The notes: generated by a model from the sequence alone, not told the origin. A stretch of DNA of 50,367 nt from JAKFEE01 sp036675815 (GCA_036675815.1 JAKFEE010000002.1:1-50367), one strand, 5' to 3'. Positions 32,622-40,750 are shown, numbered from the stretch's first letter. Numbers and translations are program-made.

Positions 32622-32822
32622 TTGCGTGCAGTAAAGCTATGGCCGGCTGATCTCTCCGCTTGCGCTACCCGCGCTGGCACCCCAAGTAAAAGAAACTCAG
32701 ATGATGTATCGGGCGTTTTCCGCAACAGCCCCGTTCGGGTGCGTTTTGGACTTTCCCCCCTTGCGTAATTTGATGCTGCCCGCGCTTTTCGTGCGGCAGC
32801 CATGCCAGCGTGGAGGGATTTC

Positions 32823-33029
32823 ATGTCTACGGGCACCGTCAAATGGTTCAGCAGCGCCAAAGGCTACGGCTTCATTGAGAACGACGACGGCTCTGCCGAC
32901 GTATTCGTCCATATCTCGGCGGTCGAACGCGCCGGTCTGGCCAATCTTGGCGAAGGCCAGAAGCTGACGTTCGAGATTGAAAAGGGGCCAGCCGGCAAGT
33001 CGGCTGCGGTCAATCTCCACACGGCCTGA
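32823..33029 (+). CDS. csp: Cold-shock domain protein
   Basis: 68 residues, a single CSD with RNP1 KGYGFIEN and RNP2 VFVHISAVE. It starts at an ATG 7 nt after GGAGG. The ~200-bp gap before it contains no other gene and probably forms its long leader. These proteins bind single-stranded RNA and DNA. Whether this copy is cold-induced cannot be told from sequence. Confidence 0.96.
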   Translation: MSTGTVKWFSSAKGYGFIENDDGSADVFVHISAVERAGLANLGEGQKLTFEIEKGPAGKSAAVNLHTA

Positions 33030-33040
33030 AACATCGGCGT

Positions 33041-33068
33041 AAGGGGCGGCATTCGCCTCCCCCTTTTA
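33041..33068 (+). terminator. Intrinsic terminator after the cold-shock gene
   Basis: AAGGGGCGGC-ATTC-GCCTCCCCC followed by TTTTA, 12 nt after the cold-shock stop codon. The stem has one mismatch. It separates the cold-shock gene from the next small gene. Confidence 0.65.
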
Positions 33069-33084
33069 TCGTGAGGAGAATCAG

Positions 33085-33315
33085 ATGGCCGACATGATCA
33101 GCATGCTGCCGACGTTCGATGATACCATGTTGGCCAACCTGTTGGCCAATGCCCGCCGGCTGTCGTCGGAAGGCGATGCGCGTCAACGGATCTCTGCTGG
33201 CGCAATACTGACCGCTGCGGAGGCTGAGTGCGCCAAGCGGGCTGCGGCCGCACCGACCCGAGCGAAGCGAGTGCCGGTGAGCCGGAAAACACTGACACCT
33301 CGTAACGACGCCTGA
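33085..33315 (+). CDS. Small hypothetical protein
   Basis: 76 residues with a GAGGAG ribosome site before the ATG. The first ~55 residues (LPTFDDTMLANLLANARRLS then AGAILTAAEAECAKRAAAA) form alternating hydrophobic helices with one cysteine; the tail is basic. No family is recognised. It is followed by another small gene and topoisomerase IB on the same strand, so it may belong to that group. Confidence 0.5.
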   Translation: MADMISMLPTFDDTMLANLLANARRLSSEGDARQRISAGAILTAAEAECAKRAAAAPTRAKRVPVSRKTLTPRNDA

Positions 33316-33469
33316 TCCCAGGTCCTGTCGCCAGCCAGGACGAGCGGGCGTCTTGCCAGCTCGACCTCAGGCCGGTCGCGCCCGTCGTTGTTGGCGGCGT
33401 CGATAGACCGCAATGGCAGAGGCGGCTTTTGCGGCGGATATCCAATCAAATGAATCGAGTGAGGTTTTT

Positions 33470-33664
33470 ATGTCCCGTCTCATAGAGGGCAGCGTGCGGG
33501 GTCTTGCCGTGCTGTGCCCGAACTGTCGAACCGTCGCCCAGCACAAGGTCATTGTGGTAACCGATGTGCTTAGGATTTTATGGTGCGAGCGCTGCCGAGT
33601 GCCGCATCTCGACGAGAGCAATAGGGTGCCGGAGCAAGCGAGCCCACCCGGCGCGGCCGTGTGA
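33470..33664 (+). CDS. Small zinc-ribbon-like protein
   Basis: 64 residues from the ATG at 33470, 5 nt after GAGG (an ATG at 33413 would extend it). Two CxxC pairs, CPNC and CERC, separated by 23 residues (GLAVLCPNC ... RILWCERCRVPHL), form a clear zinc ribbon. The fold is shared with many nucleic-acid-binding and redox proteins; the partner is unknown. It lies about 100 nt before topoisomerase IB. Confidence 0.6.
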   Translation: MSRLIEGSVRGLAVLCPNCRTVAQHKVIVVTDVLRILWCERCRVPHLDESNRVPEQASPPGAAV

Positions 33665-33766
33665 GGTCGCCGAAGCAAGTGAACCAGCCCCAGCCCACTG
33701 AAACGACGTCGTTCGCGAGTCCGCGCGCCGAGGGAACTTCGGCCGGTCGCCGGCGTTGCTGTGGCG

Positions 33767-34861
33767 ATGGATATGCCGCTTGCCGCCAGGGATCGGGATC
33801 GGCCACCCCCCGTCGTCGCGCACGAAGCCGGCCTCCGCTATGCCAGCGATGTCGAACCGGGAATTCGGCGCAAGCGGCGGGGCTCAGTCTTTCGCTATGT
33901 CGACGACGCGGGGCGCGCGGTGAGCTCGGCCGAAACCCTCGACCGCATCGCCACGCTGGCGATCCCGCCGGCCTGGACCGACGTGTGGATCTGCGCCGAT
34001 CCCGAGGGGCATCTGCAGGCCACCGGCCGCGACGGCCGCCGGCGCAAGCAGTACCGCTATCATGCGCGCTGGCGCGAGGTGCGCGACGAAACCAAGTACC
34101 ACCGCATGCTGGCCTTCGGCCGCGCCTTGCCGGGTCTGCGGGCGCGCGTGCGCGCCGACATGGCCCAGCGCGGTCTGCCGCGGACCAAGGTGCTGGCGGC
34201 GGTGGTGAAGTTGCTGGAAACCTCGCTGATCCGCATCGGCAACGAGGAATACGCCCGCGACAACGACAGCTACGGCGCCACCACCCTGCGCGACGAGCAC
34301 GTCGACGTCGACGGCAGCACCATCACCTTCGAATTCCGCGGCAAGAGCGGCAAGAAACACCGTATCGCCCTCAGGGACCGCAAGCTCGCGCGCATCGTCC
34401 AGTCCTGCCAGGACCTGCCGGGGCAAGAGCTGTTCCAATACATCGACGACGACGGCAGCCAGCGCACGATCGGCTCGGCCGACGTCAACGCCTATCTCCA
34501 GGAGATCAGCGACGACAGTTTCACCGCCAAGGATTTCCGCACCTGGGCCGGCACCGTGCTGGCGGCGATGGCGTTGCAGAGCTTCGAGTCCTTCGAGACC
34601 AAGAAGGTGTTGAAGGCCAACGTCAAGCAGGCGATCGAGCGTGTCGCCGCCCGCCTCGGCAATACGCCGGCGATCTGCCGCAAATGCTACGTCCACCCGG
34701 AAGTCCTGAACGCCTACGCCGACGGCGCCCTGATCGCGTTCCTGAAAGGACGCAGCGAGGAGAGCCTGGCCGCCGTCGAAGGGCTCACGCCCGAGGAGGC
34801 TGCGGTGCTTGCCTTTCTCCAGCAGCGGCTGACCGCCGCATCGACGCACCCCTTTGGCTGA
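33767..34861 (+). CDS. DNA topoisomerase IB (poxvirus type)
   Basis: About 364 residues (a GTG at 33761 is a possible start). It relaxes supercoils by a 3'-phosphotyrosyl nick. Recognisable parts are the N-terminal SVFRYVDDAGRAVSSAETLD, the KQYRYHARWREVRDETKYHR region with catalytic arginine, LIRIGNEEYARDNDSYGATT, FRGKSGKKH, FRTWAGTVLAA and the active-site tyrosine in CRKCYVHPEVLNAY. Short bacterial TopIB enzymes of this kind are common in Alphaproteobacteria. Confidence 0.95.
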   Translation: MDMPLAARDRDRPPPVVAHEAGLRYASDVEPGIRRKRRGSVFRYVDDAGRAVSSAETLDRIATLAIPPAWTDVWICADPEGHLQATGRDGRRRKQYRYHARWREVRDETKYHRMLAFGRALPGLRARVRADMAQRGLPRTKVLAAVVKLLETSLIRIGNEEYARDNDSYGATTLRDEHVDVDGSTITFEFRGKSGKKHRIALRDRKLARIVQSCQDLPGQELFQYIDDDGSQRTIGSADVNAYLQEISDDSFTAKDFRTWAGTVLAAMALQSFESFETKKVLKANVKQAIERVAARLGNTPAICRKCYVHPEVLNAYADGALIAFLKGRSEESLAAVEGLTPEEAAVLAFLQQRLTAASTHPFG

Positions 34862-34939
34862 GGCTGCGTGTCGCACGGGCAATTGACACAGGCATGCGTT
34901 CCTCCCAGGTCGAGATTATCCGAATGGGGAGGGCATATC

Positions 34940-35575
34940 ATGTCGATCAATCTGGCGGACGTTGCTCCCGACTTTACCGCCCAGACCACCGAGGGCGACA
35001 TCCGTTTCCACGAGTGGTTGGGCAACAGTTGGGGTGTGCTGTTCTCGCACCCCAAGGATTTCACGCCGGTGTGCACCACCGAGTTGGGCGAGGTGGCCCG
35101 GCTGAAGCCCGAGTTCGACAAGCGCGGCGTCAAGATCATCGGCCTGTCGGTCGACCCGCTGGACAGTCACCGCGGCTGGGTGAACGACATCGCCGAGACC
35201 CAGGGCCATGCGCTCAATTTCCCGCTGATCGCCGACGCCGATCGTCACGTATCGGACCTGTACGGGATGATCCATCCCCAGGCCAGCGATACGCTGACCG
35301 TACGCTCGGTGTTCGTCATCGATCCCAACAAGAAAGTGCGGCTGGTCCTCACCTATCCGGCCAGCACCGGCCGCAACTTCGAGGAAATCCTGCGCGCCAT
35401 CGACTCGCTGCAGCTCACCGACAGCTACAGTGTCGCCACGCCGGTCAACTGGCGCCAGGGCGAGGATTGCATCATCGTGCCGTCGGTGTCGAACGAGGAC
35501 GCCAAGGCGCGGTTCCCCAAGGGATGGAAGGAGCTGAAGCCGTATCTGCGGGTCACGCCGCAGCCGAACGTGTAA
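34940..35575 (+). CDS. 1-Cys peroxiredoxin (Prx6 type)
   Basis: 211 residues from the ATG at 34940 after GGGGAGGG. The peroxidatic cysteine is C45 in SHPKDFTPVCTTELG. The Prx6 group features are LSVDPLDSHRGWVNDI, the FVIDPNKKVRLVLTYPASTG segment and the PVNWRQGEDCIIVPS closing motif. It reduces hydrogen peroxide and organic peroxides. The second cysteine (in GEDCIIV) is far from the site, so it is the 1-Cys mechanism, needing an external reductant. Confidence 0.95.
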   Translation: MSINLADVAPDFTAQTTEGDIRFHEWLGNSWGVLFSHPKDFTPVCTTELGEVARLKPEFDKRGVKIIGLSVDPLDSHRGWVNDIAETQGHALNFPLIADADRHVSDLYGMIHPQASDTLTVRSVFVIDPNKKVRLVLTYPASTGRNFEEILRAIDSLQLTDSYSVATPVNWRQGEDCIIVPSVSNEDAKARFPKGWKELKPYLRVTPQPNV

Positions 35576-35591
35576 TCGCCGGCAAGCCTGA

Positions 35592-35648
35592 TGGAGCGCG
35601 GAGCTCCAGGTCCGCACGCGGAATGCGGAGCTGGAGCTCCGCGCTCCA
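35592..35648. repeat. Two-hairpin palindromic repeat, copy 4
   Basis: Left arm GCGGAGCTCCAGGTCCGC has only one side of the G/C swap, leaving a G-G mismatch in the stem; the right hairpin GCGGAGCTGGAGCTCCGC is perfect. It looks like an intermediate between the two stem variants. It starts 17 nt after the peroxiredoxin stop. Confidence 0.87.
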
Positions 35649-35667
35649 TCTGACGCTCGGCCACCGA

Positions 35668-35691
35668 CCCTCTCCCGCAAGCGGGAGAGGG
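35668..35691. repeat. REP-like hairpin (CCCTCTCCCGC family)
   Basis: CCCTCTCCCGC-AA-GCGGGAGAGGG, a perfect 11-bp hairpin between converging genes. It may also act as a stop for the porin transcript. Confidence 0.85.
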
Positions 35692-35704
35692 TGAACCCGC
35701 GCTT

Positions 35705-36796
35705 TCAGAACTCGATGCCGTAACTGACCTGGGCACCGAGGGTTTCGCTGTCGGAGCCGTCGGCGTCGAAGTGCATCCAGCCCGCCTGCATGGCGATGCC
35801 GTTCTCGAACTCGTAACCGGCCGAGAGCTGGATGAACTTGTCGTCCGTGTCGGGCGCGCCCGGCTGATCGTCCCAGCGCCATCCGCCGATGGCCACCGCG
35901 TTCCAGCTATTGTAGCCGACGGCCACACCGGCGGTGAGATAGTCCTCTTCGGCGCCGCCCACGGATTCCGGCGACTCGACGCCAAGGGCGTCTTCCGAGT
36001 GCACCCAATCGACCATGGGCGCCACGGTCAAGGCGTCGTTGACCTCGATCTCGTACAGAGCCCCGAGGCCGTAGGCCCACTGGGTGTCGCTGTCGCCTTC
36101 GCCTTCGCCCTGGCGCAGTAGCGAAGCGCGCAGCAGCAGGCCCGGGGCCGCCGCGATGTCCTTGACGTCGAACGCCAGGCTGAAGTTTTCGAGCCCGTCG
36201 GTGTTGCCCGGGCCGCCGTCCGATTCGTGCAGGCGGTCGCGCCGCGTGAAGGCGGAATCGTTGAGGAAGCTGGTGTCGCGCTTGAACACCGCCGCAGTCA
36301 GGGCGAAGGTGGCGACATCGTTCACGGTGACCTCGGCGCCGCCGCCGAAGCCGACGCGTTCGACCAGTTCATAGCTCTCGGCCAGGGTATCGCCGTACAG
36401 GCCAGGGAAGGAATCGGGCTCGAAGGCGAACACCGGGATGAACTTGCCGGCGTTGACGAACCAGCCGTCGCCCTCGTAGATCGCCTGCAACGTCTCGGCA
36501 TAGAGGCCATGGTCGTCGAACCAGCGGTCGTCACCCGGCTCGGCGTCCTGGACCGGCTCGAACACCAGCCCGGCCTCCAGCAACAGGTTAGGAGTCAGGT
36601 GTAGTCTGGTCGCCGATTCGATCTTCATGTAAAGGTCGTTGGCCTCGGCATCGTCGTCGGCGGAAACGACGCTGTCGTTCTGGATTTCGCCGTAAAGCTC
36701 GCCGGAGACCCATTTGCCGTCGGCGTCAGCGGCGATGGCCGCCGTCGACCCCATGGCCAGGGCCGCGGCTGCCACCGCGGCGATAAGAATGCGCAT
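35705..36796 (-). CDS. Outer membrane porin-like protein
   Basis: 363 residues from the ATG at 36796 (the longer frame from 36826 adds 10). A signal peptide ends at about residue 22 (AAIAADAD). The mature protein has alternating beta strands with acidic loops (GKWVSGELYGEIQ; DDKFIQLSAGYEFENGIAMQ) and ends in SYGIEF, a terminal phenylalanine typical of outer membrane beta-barrels. Substrate unknown. It lies downstream of the iron genes on the same strand, separated by a repeat copy, so it may be transcribed separately. Confidence 0.8.
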   Translation of the reverse strand: MRILIAAVAAAALAMGSTAAIAADADGKWVSGELYGEIQNDSVVSADDDAEANDLYMKIESATRLHLTPNLLLEAGLVFEPVQDAEPGDDRWFDDHGLYAETLQAIYEGDGWFVNAGKFIPVFAFEPDSFPGLYGDTLAESYELVERVGFGGGAEVTVNDVATFALTAAVFKRDTSFLNDSAFTRRDRLHESDGGPGNTDGLENFSLAFDVKDIAAAPGLLLRASLLRQGEGEGDSDTQWAYGLGALYEIEVNDALTVAPMVDWVHSEDALGVESPESVGGAEEDYLTAGVAVGYNSWNAVAIGGWRWDDQPGAPDTDDKFIQLSAGYEFENGIAMQAGWMHFDADGSDSETLGAQVSYGIEF

Positions 36797-36856
36797 TTTG
36801 GTTTTTCCCCTTCCCCTCGAAATCACGTCTCGCCAAAGCGCGTGAAGCCGTCAGAC

Positions 36857-36912
36857 GGAGCGCGGACCTCCAGGTCCGCACACCGAATGCGGAGCTGGAG
36901 CTCCGCGCTCCA
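36857..36912. repeat. Two-hairpin palindromic repeat, copy 5
   Basis: Left hairpin GCGGACCTCCAGGTCCGC (both sides swapped, perfect stem), an 8-nt spacer and right hairpin GCGGAGCTGGAGCTCCGC. It lies between the P19-type gene and the porin gene. Confidence 0.88.
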
Positions 36913-36935
36913 TCAGCGCTCCCAATCATTCCGCT

Positions 36936-37460
36936 CTAATAGCCGCCCTTCTTGCCGGTGCCGGTGTAGGTGAAGTCCCACTCGACCCCGAACGGCTTCC
37001 ACCAGGCGCCGACGCCGGTTTCCTTGTCGATATGGCGCAGGAAGCCGTTGGTGGCCGGCGTATTGATGCGATAGACGACGTGGTACTTGCCGGGACCGTC
37101 CATCTTGACGTTGGCGCCGTAATGCGGGCCGTCGCTGGCGACCATCGGCACCAGCTTGCCTTCCTTCTTGTAGTCGCTGCCCGGCTTGGTCAGGACGAAG
37201 TCGATGTCGAGATAGGGCACCCACTCGCCCTCGGCGAAGCCGTTGTTGTTGCCTTTGATCGCCTTGATGTCGGCCTCGAGGTGGATGTCGGCATTGTCGT
37301 GGGCGGCATGGTGCGGCTCCATCATCACCGGCTGCAGATACACGCCGGCGATCTCCATGCCGTTGAGCTCGACCGGCTCGCCGATCGGCTTCTCGCCGGC
37401 CACGGCAGGGGTCGCGGCCAGCAAGGCGGCGACGGCGACAGGAAGAACGAGATGCTTCAT
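36936..37460 (-). CDS. ftrA: Periplasmic iron-binding protein, P19/FtrA type
   Basis: 174 residues from the ATG at 37460 (GAGAGGGG upstream). A signal peptide ends at about residue 21 (PAVAGEK). The P19/Tp34 fold is indicated by VELNGMEIAGVYLQPV, the histidine-rich MMEPHHAAHDNADIHLEADI, and VASDGPHYGANVKMDGPGKY; these supply the copper/iron ligands (Met, His, Glu). Family members bind ferrous iron in the periplasm and pass it to an FTR1 permease, encoded upstream. A Fur-like palindrome lies just before it. Confidence 0.9.
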   Translation of the reverse strand: MKHLVLPVAVAALLAATPAVAGEKPIGEPVELNGMEIAGVYLQPVMMEPHHAAHDNADIHLEADIKAIKGNNNGFAEGEWVPYLDIDFVLTKPGSDYKKEGKLVPMVASDGPHYGANVKMDGPGKYHVVYRINTPATNGFLRHIDKETGVGAWWKPFGVEWDFTYTGTGKKGGY

Positions 37461-37479
37461 ATTCCCCTCTCTGTGCGAA

Positions 37480-37494
37480 TGATAACTATTATCA
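37480..37494. promoter_or_regulatory. Fur/iron-regulator-like palindrome before the P19 gene
   Basis: TGATAACTATTATCA is a perfect 15-bp palindrome (TGATAA-CTA-TTATCA) 20 nt upstream of the P19-type start codon, similar to half of a Fur box. An iron-responsive repressor is likely; Fur, Irr and RirA cannot be told apart by eye. Confidence 0.55.
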
Positions 37495-37541
37495 CAATCA
37501 CTCATAACGTTTGTTCTGATGAGGCGCAATAGCTTAGTGCG

Positions 37542-38957
37542 TCATGATCCGAACAGGGCCGGCCACCACGCCAGCGCCACTCCGCTGCTGCCCAGCAGGC
37601 CGGGCAGCAGCGCCAAGGCACGCGCCGCCGGCGCCAGGCCCTGCACCAGCAGGATGCGGTTGCCGAGATGCAGGCTCCACAGGATGCCGAGGCCGAACAG
37701 GGCCAGCTTGAGGGCGGTCACCGCCATCGCCGGCAAGCCGATCCAGGCCAGCGCCTGGAACAGCCCGCCGCCCAGCCCGATCAGCAGCGATACCATGGCC
37801 ACCGGGGCGAACTGGTAGCCGAGCTCGACGAACCGGCTGCGCTGGCTGCCGTCGCCGCCGAGGCGGCCGGCGAGCCAGGCGGCGAGGGCGGTGCAGGCGG
37901 CAAGGCCCAGGGTCAGTGCCACCATGCAGGCCAGCATGAAGCCGCTGATCATGAAGAAGTCCAGCCACACGAACACCTCGCGCCGGTCCGGATGGACGCT
38001 CATCAGCCAGGCGGGGCCGACTTCGCCGATCCACAGCCAGTCATGCTCGATGAACCAGACGCCGACCGCATCGCGCAGCCGCTCGTACAGCGGCAGCACC
38101 GTCCACAGGAAGCCGCCGAGGGCGACGCCGGCGCCGAGGAACAGGAACCACACCTCGGAGGTGTCGGGATGGTGGCCCCGGATCTGTTCGATCTCCTCGC
38201 CGGGGCGCCGCAGGCGTAAGTACAGCCCACCCGGCGCCGGGGGGCTGACGCAACGGAAGCACTCGATGCAATGGCGCGATTCTTCCTTGCGGCGCAGGTC
38301 GATCATGGTCGGGCAGACGCCCTTGTCGGTCCAGCGGTCGCCGCCGGGCTCGGGCCGCTTCGGCGCGAACTGCACGGCGCCCAGGCGCGAGAACACGCCC
38401 AGCAGCAGGCCGATGGGGCAAGCGTGGCGGCACCAGGGGCGCTTGCCCGGCGCATACAGGAAGCCGAGGACGATGGCGAGCAGCATGGTGCCGCCGAAGA
38501 CCTCGGCGGCCGCCTCGGGATGGTCGCGCACGCCGACCGTCTGGCCGAGGACGGTGACGACGATGAAGCTCAGGATCGGCGTGCCCGGCCAGGTCAGCCA
38601 GCCGGGCAGGGCGCGTTTCAGCCCGATCTTGCTGGCGGCCTCGGATGCGGCGCCCATCGGGCAGAACAGGCCGCACCAACTGCGGCCGCTCACCACCACC
38701 GAGGCAAAGACCAGCGGGAACCACACGCCCCACAGCATCAGATTGGCGAAGGGCGCCAGGTGGTCGAGCGGGCCGGCGTTCTCCGGCGCTTGGGGGATCA
38801 GGACCGGCCCCAGGATCAACACCAGGAAGCCCGCGAACATCACGCCGTGCACCCACGGCAAGCGTTGGCGATGACGTACGAAGAACGCTTCGACGGCGCC
38901 GGCGATGCGGCTGCTCGGGCGTCGCGCTTCCGCCGCGGGAACCTGGCGCATTTTCAT
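37542..38957 (-). CDS. ftrD: Polyferredoxin-like membrane protein (FtrD type)
   Basis: 471 residues from the ATG at 38957, which overlaps the permease stop (ATGA). About six membrane segments alternate with cysteine motifs: CGLFCPMGAAS, CRHACPIGLLLGVF, and VCPTMIDLRRKEESRHCIEC with FRC after it, the last being a ferredoxin-like CxxCxxC set. In FtrABCD systems this protein is thought to accept or supply the electron in Fe(II) oxidation coupled to FTR1 uptake. The longer upstream frame extension is out-of-frame shadow of the permease gene. Confidence 0.88.
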   Translation of the reverse strand: MKMRQVPAAEARRPSSRIAGAVEAFFVRHRQRLPWVHGVMFAGFLVLILGPVLIPQAPENAGPLDHLAPFANLMLWGVWFPLVFASVVVSGRSWCGLFCPMGAASEAASKIGLKRALPGWLTWPGTPILSFIVVTVLGQTVGVRDHPEAAAEVFGGTMLLAIVLGFLYAPGKRPWCRHACPIGLLLGVFSRLGAVQFAPKRPEPGGDRWTDKGVCPTMIDLRRKEESRHCIECFRCVSPPAPGGLYLRLRRPGEEIEQIRGHHPDTSEVWFLFLGAGVALGGFLWTVLPLYERLRDAVGVWFIEHDWLWIGEVGPAWLMSVHPDRREVFVWLDFFMISGFMLACMVALTLGLAACTALAAWLAGRLGGDGSQRSRFVELGYQFAPVAMVSLLIGLGGGLFQALAWIGLPAMAVTALKLALFGLGILWSLHLGNRILLVQGLAPAARALALLPGLLGSSGVALAWWPALFGS

Positions 38958-40150
38958 GGCGCGGCTCGTTTTGGACGACGCCGACGCAGCCACAGGATGA
39001 GTGGCGGCATCAGCAGGGCCAGGACCACGGCCTGTGCCGTGAGCGACTCGACCGTCGGGAAGATGCCCAGGGCCGTTACCGTCGGTGCCCATGCCACCTG
39101 CGTCGTAGCAAACCAGCCGGCGCCCTGCAACTCGAGCATGCCCTGGCCGGTGAAGATGAAGGCCAGAACGTACAGCAACACCGCCGTGGCGGTGAAAAAT
39201 ATTCCCAGCGGCAGGCGCCGCGAGGCCCGACGCATCAGACCATATACGCCGACCAGGGCGATGGCGCCGCCGACGAAGCCGCTGCCGACCGCAATCCCTT
39301 CGCCCGGCGCGCCGGCCAGCAGCGCCTGATAGAACAGCACCGTCTCGGCGCCCTCGCGGAAGACGGCCAAGAATGCCGCCAATGCCAGCGAAAATGCCTG
39401 GCCGCCTGACACCGCCTGCTCGAGACGGGCGTGGATGTAGCCCTGCCACCGGGCTGCCTCGCGTTTGGCGAACAGCCAGTGCGAGACATAGATGAGGACC
39501 GCGGCGGCCATCAGCATGGTCGCGCCCTCGACGGCCTCGCGCTGCGGCCCCGAGATGCGGATCACGGCGGCCATGGCATAGGCGGCGGCCAGGCTGGCGG
39601 CAAGCGCGGTGCCCACACCCGCCCACAGCCAACGAATCTGGCGCTCGGCCCCTAGGCGCTGCAGGTACGCCACCAGGGCGCTGATCACCAGGATGGCTTC
39701 GAACCCTTCGCGCAACAGGATCAGGAAAGCCTGGATGAAGGCGCCCAGACTGCCGCTGACCGCGGCCTGCTGCCGCACCGCCTCGTCGAGCAGCACATGC
39801 AGCTTGGCCCACTCGCCGTGCAGCGTTTCCGCCGGCTCGCCGTTGCCGGCCGAGGTGACCAGGGCTCCGAAGCCTTGTTCGAGTTGTGCCTTCAGCGCGG
39901 CGTCGCGGGCGCCGATGGCCGCCTCCATGCCCGATGCCTCGAACACGTCGAAATAGACATCGCCGAACCGCTCGGCGGATTCCGCTCCCCGCTCCGGCCG
40001 GTGGTCGGCGATGGTCGCTTCGATCTGGGCGCCGATGTCGGCCGCTACGGCGGGAAAGTCGACGGCTGTCGCGGATCCGTCGCTCTCGGCCCGCGCGGGG
40101 GTCGCCAGGGCGCAAGCAGACAGCAACAAGGCCAGCAGCAGCTTTCGCAT
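38954..40150 (-). CDS. ftrC: FTR1-family iron permease (FtrC type)
   Basis: 398 residues. A signal peptide (to about 21) and a ~110-residue periplasmic domain precede seven membrane helices. The two iron-path motifs are REGFE at 147-151 and REGAE at 265-269, the family's REGxE pattern. The periplasmic domain contains GDVYFDVFEASGMEAAIGAR, which is similar to the preceding small protein. FTR1 permeases move ferric iron formed by a periplasmic oxidation step. Its start overlaps the preceding stop. Confidence 0.93.
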   Translation of the reverse strand: MRKLLLALLLSACALATPARAESDGSATAVDFPAVAADIGAQIEATIADHRPERGAESAERFGDVYFDVFEASGMEAAIGARDAALKAQLEQGFGALVTSAGNGEPAETLHGEWAKLHVLLDEAVRQQAAVSGSLGAFIQAFLILLREGFEAILVISALVAYLQRLGAERQIRWLWAGVGTALAASLAAAYAMAAVIRISGPQREAVEGATMLMAAAVLIYVSHWLFAKREAARWQGYIHARLEQAVSGGQAFSLALAAFLAVFREGAETVLFYQALLAGAPGEGIAVGSGFVGGAIALVGVYGLMRRASRRLPLGIFFTATAVLLYVLAFIFTGQGMLELQGAGWFATTQVAWAPTVTALGIFPTVESLTAQAVVLALLMPPLILWLRRRRPKRAAP

Positions 40151-40572
40151 TATCGATTGACCTCGTAGACTTCGGCCGGCACGCCCGCCGCATCGAGGGC
40201 CTTGGCGTCCTCGGCCAAGGCCTGGCGCAAGGAATCGGCGGTTTGCTGCACCGTCTCGGCATCCTTCGCCTTGATCGCCTTGCGCATATTACCGAACATG
40301 CCTTCGACTTCCACCGCGCGGCTGCCGCCGATCTCCTTGCGGATGGCCGCCTCCATCTTGGAATCCTCGAAGCGGCCGAAATAGGCCTCGGTCAAGGCCG
40401 AGCGCGCCGCTGCCGTGTCGCCGGCGGCGAATTTCGCCTGCACGTCGTCGATCGCGGCGGCAACACGCTGGGCCGTTGCCCGCCAATGGCCGTCGGCGGC
40501 CAGGCCCACGCCGCAGATCAGCAGGCCCACCGCGGCGGCGCCTATGGTTTGCACGAGCCGTCTTGCGTTCAT
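40150..40572 (-). CDS. Small periplasmic protein similar to the FTR1 N-terminal domain
   Basis: 140 residues with a signal peptide to about 26 (GLAADGHW). The body is helical, and TEAYFGRFEDSKMEAAIRKE is closely similar to the FTR1 periplasmic segment EAYF/DVYF-x-x-FE-x-x-x-MEAAI. It starts the four-gene Ftr-like group and overlaps the permease start (TAATG). It takes the place where FtrB, a cupredoxin, stands in FtrABCD systems, but it has no cupredoxin motif and no cysteine or histidine cluster. Function inferred only: a partner or regulator of the permease domain. Confidence 0.68.
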   Translation of the reverse strand: MNARRLVQTIGAAAVGLLICGVGLAADGHWRATAQRVAAAIDDVQAKFAAGDTAAARSALTEAYFGRFEDSKMEAAIRKEIGGSRAVEVEGMFGNMRKAIKAKDAETVQQTADSLRQALAEDAKALDAAGVPAEVYEVNR

Positions 40573-40662
40573 CGTTCCTCCGACGGTTGAGCAGCTGGGC
40601 TATACGCGTTATGGCGCAATTGCGAAGCATACGCAACGTCAACCTCTGCGTGGCCAATATCC

Positions 40663-40676
40663 TTGATTTTGATCAA
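40663..40676. promoter_or_regulatory. FNR/FixK-type box upstream of the iron uptake group
   Basis: TTGATTTTGATCAA is a perfect TTGAT-N4-ATCAA palindrome in the 178-bp divergent gap. Its centre is 98 nt upstream of the minus-strand iron genes and 81 nt upstream of the plus-strand gene at 40751, so it could serve either. Confidence 0.68.
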
Positions 40677-40750
40677 AACGGCGCCTCTTCCGATGGGAGA
40701 TTGTCCTAGACGCATGTCGGGGGCATGTGGGGGAGGCGGAGGGCCGTCAG

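Noticed and set aside
37542..40262. Extension of the polyferredoxin frame to 906 codons
   Set aside because: The upstream part is an alternate-frame reading of the FTR1 gene. The true start is the overlapping ATG at 38957.
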